Assembly (NCBI GenBank): GCA_016196415.1
Contig: JACPXS010000032.1
Span: forward strand, 1-7,997
DNA length: 7,997 nt
Origin: Candidatus Omnitrophota bacterium
Lineage (GTDB): Bacteria; Omnitrophota; Koll11; Aquiviventales; Aquiviventaceae
Direction: 5' to 3'
The translations under genes and the position numbers were made by a program. Of this stretch, positions 6,925-7,997 are shown piece by piece. Every line of letters begins with the position of its first letter. Within the stretch, counting starts at the first letter, position 1. The notes beneath the pieces were generated by a model, which was not told the DNA's origin, did no database searches, and saw nothing but the letters and a program-made list of their open reading frames with translations.

Positions 6925-7515
6925 ATGGCCGAGCCTCAACAGACAGACGTCGCGTCTGCGCGTTCGCTCTGGGCTGTGGTGATCGTGTTGGGTCTGATCG
7001 GGCTGGGGATGGTGGTGTTCACCGCACCGTTGGACAAACTCTTGGGTCCAGGCAACGACGCCATCCGGGGCGCAGTCCATGGAATGTGTGCCGGACTCTT
7101 CATGATCACCGCCACCGTCGGGTTGTTTCAGGGCTATCGGATCTTTGCGGGTCAAGCCTGGAATATCGCCGAGCTGCAAATGGGCAGCGTCATCAACGCC
7201 ATGATGGCGTTGATGACGATCATTTCAGGGAACTGGATCTATATCCCGTACCGGGCGTCCACCGGTCCCCGCAGCTACTTCCTGCAACTCGCACCAGCGC
7301 TGCACCAGGTGTTTTTTGAGTTCAAGGAGTTTGCTGCGTTGTTTACCTTCCCGTTGGCCGTCGTGGCGGCGTACCTGCTGGTGCGCTACGGGGCTGAAGT
7401 CTACCGACGTCGTGGGTTGAGTACGATTGTCGCGGTGTTGCTCGCGCTCGTCTTTTTCTATTTTGTCGTCGCCTTCGGGTTGGGGGCGGCCATTACAAAA
7501 ATGAAGTCGGTCTAG
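6925..7515 (+). CDS. Multi-spanning membrane protein of unknown family
   Basis: A 196-residue integral membrane protein that I do not recognise. About five membrane segments can be seen: 15-34, 46-68, 84-107, 136-156 and 166-190. A conserved-looking SGNWIYIPYR loop follows the third. His52 lies in the second segment (GAVHGMCAG), and His127 lies in ALHQVFFEFKEF, with Glu132 and Glu135, at the start of the fourth. Paired membrane histidines can ligate haem b or a metal, so an electron-transfer role is possible, but no CxxCH or other firm cofactor motif is present. The start is well supported: GAGGAGG at 6911-6917 lies seven bases before the ATG. The gene sits downstream of the candidate structured leader. 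Its stop overlaps the ribosome binding site of the following small membrane gene, so the two are probably co-translated and work together. Confidence 0.85.
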   Translation: MAEPQQTDVASARSLWAVVIVLGLIGLGMVVFTAPLDKLLGPGNDAIRGAVHGMCAGLFMITATVGLFQGYRIFAGQAWNIAELQMGSVINAMMALMTIISGNWIYIPYRASTGPRSYFLQLAPALHQVFFEFKEFAALFTFPLAVVAAYLLVRYGAEVYRRRGLSTIVAVLLALVFFYFVVAFGLGAAITKMKSV

Positions 7516-7524
7516 GAGGTCCCC

Positions 7525-7887
7525 ATGATGAAGGATACGACATCGGCTGACGTCACGACCGGCCCCGCCGCCGCCGCCCTCGTGGGCACAGGGCTGGGGC
7601 TTGTCGCGTTGGGATTCTCCCAAGTTCTCTCCGAGCGCTCCGAGGCGATCCAACATGCCATGCAGTCGTTCGGGAACCTCTGGATGCCAGGCGCAGCAGG
7701 GATCGGTCCCTATTCAGGAAAGGAGACGATCGCGCTGCTCGCATGGCTCCTGAGCTGGGGCGTATTGCATCTGGTGCTTCGAAAGCGCGAAGTCAATCTC
7801 GTTATGGCAGGTCTGCTGACGCTGGTCCTTATCGGTGTGGCGACGACCATCCTGTGGCCTCCAGTGACGCACCTCCTGGTGCCGTGA
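7525..7887 (+). CDS. Small three-span membrane protein of unknown family
   Basis: A 120-residue membrane protein, not recognised. Three hydrophobic segments are visible: 13-35, 67-86 and 91-112. A hydrophilic loop between the first two carries FGNLWMPGAAGIGPYSGKET (49-68), which looks like a conserved functional element. His82 lies in the second segment (GVLHLVLR), and the third ends in LWPPVTHLL with His116. An AGGAGG at 7514-7519 overlaps the TAG stop of the preceding gene (7513-7515). It stands five bases from the ATG at 7525 and eight from a second ATG at 7528, so the protein may begin at the second methionine. The nine-base gap and shared site indicate an operon with the upstream membrane protein, probably as two subunits of one complex. 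Confidence 0.82.
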   Translation: MMKDTTSADVTTGPAAAALVGTGLGLVALGFSQVLSERSEAIQHAMQSFGNLWMPGAAGIGPYSGKETIALLAWLLSWGVLHLVLRKREVNLVMAGLLTLVLIGVATTILWPPVTHLLVP

Positions 7888-7997
7888 GAGACCGGATGCC
7901 GGTACTGGTCAAGTTTGGCAGGGCCTGCCGCTGCGCGACCCCACGTCCGTCCTCGCCCGGCGACTATCGCGCCGGCTCTGCGGGCGAGCGCGGGGCC
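7888..7997. other. Right-edge stretch with short inverted repeats, no supported gene
   Basis: These 110 bases hold ACCGG/CCGGT around ATG (7891-7903), GGCAGG/CCTGCC (7917-7929) and CTCGCCC (7952-7958) with GGGCGAG (7982-7988). None is followed by a T-run. A frame from ATG at 7896 stays open to the edge for 34 codons, but it has no ribosome binding site and an arginine- and proline-rich translation typical of chance reading in GC-rich DNA. The stems may act in 3'-end formation of the membrane operon, but nothing here is firm. Confidence 0.3.

Noticed and set aside
7896..7997. Start of a third gene of the membrane operon
   Set aside because: No ribosome binding site, only 34 codons visible and unconvincing composition; a different frame looks more protein-like but has no start codon.

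Overview
This 8 kb window is GC-rich, densely coded bacterial chromosome. It has no rRNA, tRNA, CRISPR array or complete insertion sequence. Two predicted lipoproteins with Cys-containing signal peptides indicate a bacterium, probably with an outer membrane. The gene content and the dispersed-repeat-like end at the left edge would fit an environmental phylum such as Nitrospirota, NC10/Rokubacteria or Omnitrophota. That placement is an impression from memory, not something the sequence proves.

The left two thirds is a four-gene operon read on the minus strand: tldD (5165 to 3702), tldE/pmbA (3653 to 2304), a PHP-domain (CehA/McbA-like) lipoprotein (2299 to 1088) and an alpha/beta-hydrolase lipoprotein (1047 to 34). 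Gaps are 48, 4 and 40 bases. TldD carries the HExxxH metalloprotease motif and TldE, as is normal for that subunit, does not. Together they should form the TldD/E peptidase, which trims unfolded or modified peptides. The two lipoproteins downstream are predicted hydrolases outside the cytoplasm, and their link to TldD/E is unknown.

A short intergenic region (5166-5293) separates tldD from a divergent plus-strand gene for a circularly permuted ATP-grasp enzyme (5294-6685). It holds a near-perfect dyad (5227-5248) and a possible sigma70-type promoter that would give an almost leaderless transcript.

From 6686 to 6924 there is no convincing gene. The stretch instead holds a series of inverted repeats (6751-6898) that could fold into a multi-stem RNA. 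Two copies of GCAGGA there compete for one TCCTGC. It lies directly upstream of a strong ribosome binding site and a two-gene membrane module (6925-7515 and 7525-7887). The two proteins are small, multi-spanning and carry a few histidines in or near the membrane; I do not recognise either family. The last 110 bases have short inverted repeats and no gene that I can support.

The items most worth following up are the structured leader upstream of the unrecognised membrane module, and the conserved-looking neighbourhood of TldD/E with two secreted hydrolases and a divergent ATP-grasp enzyme.
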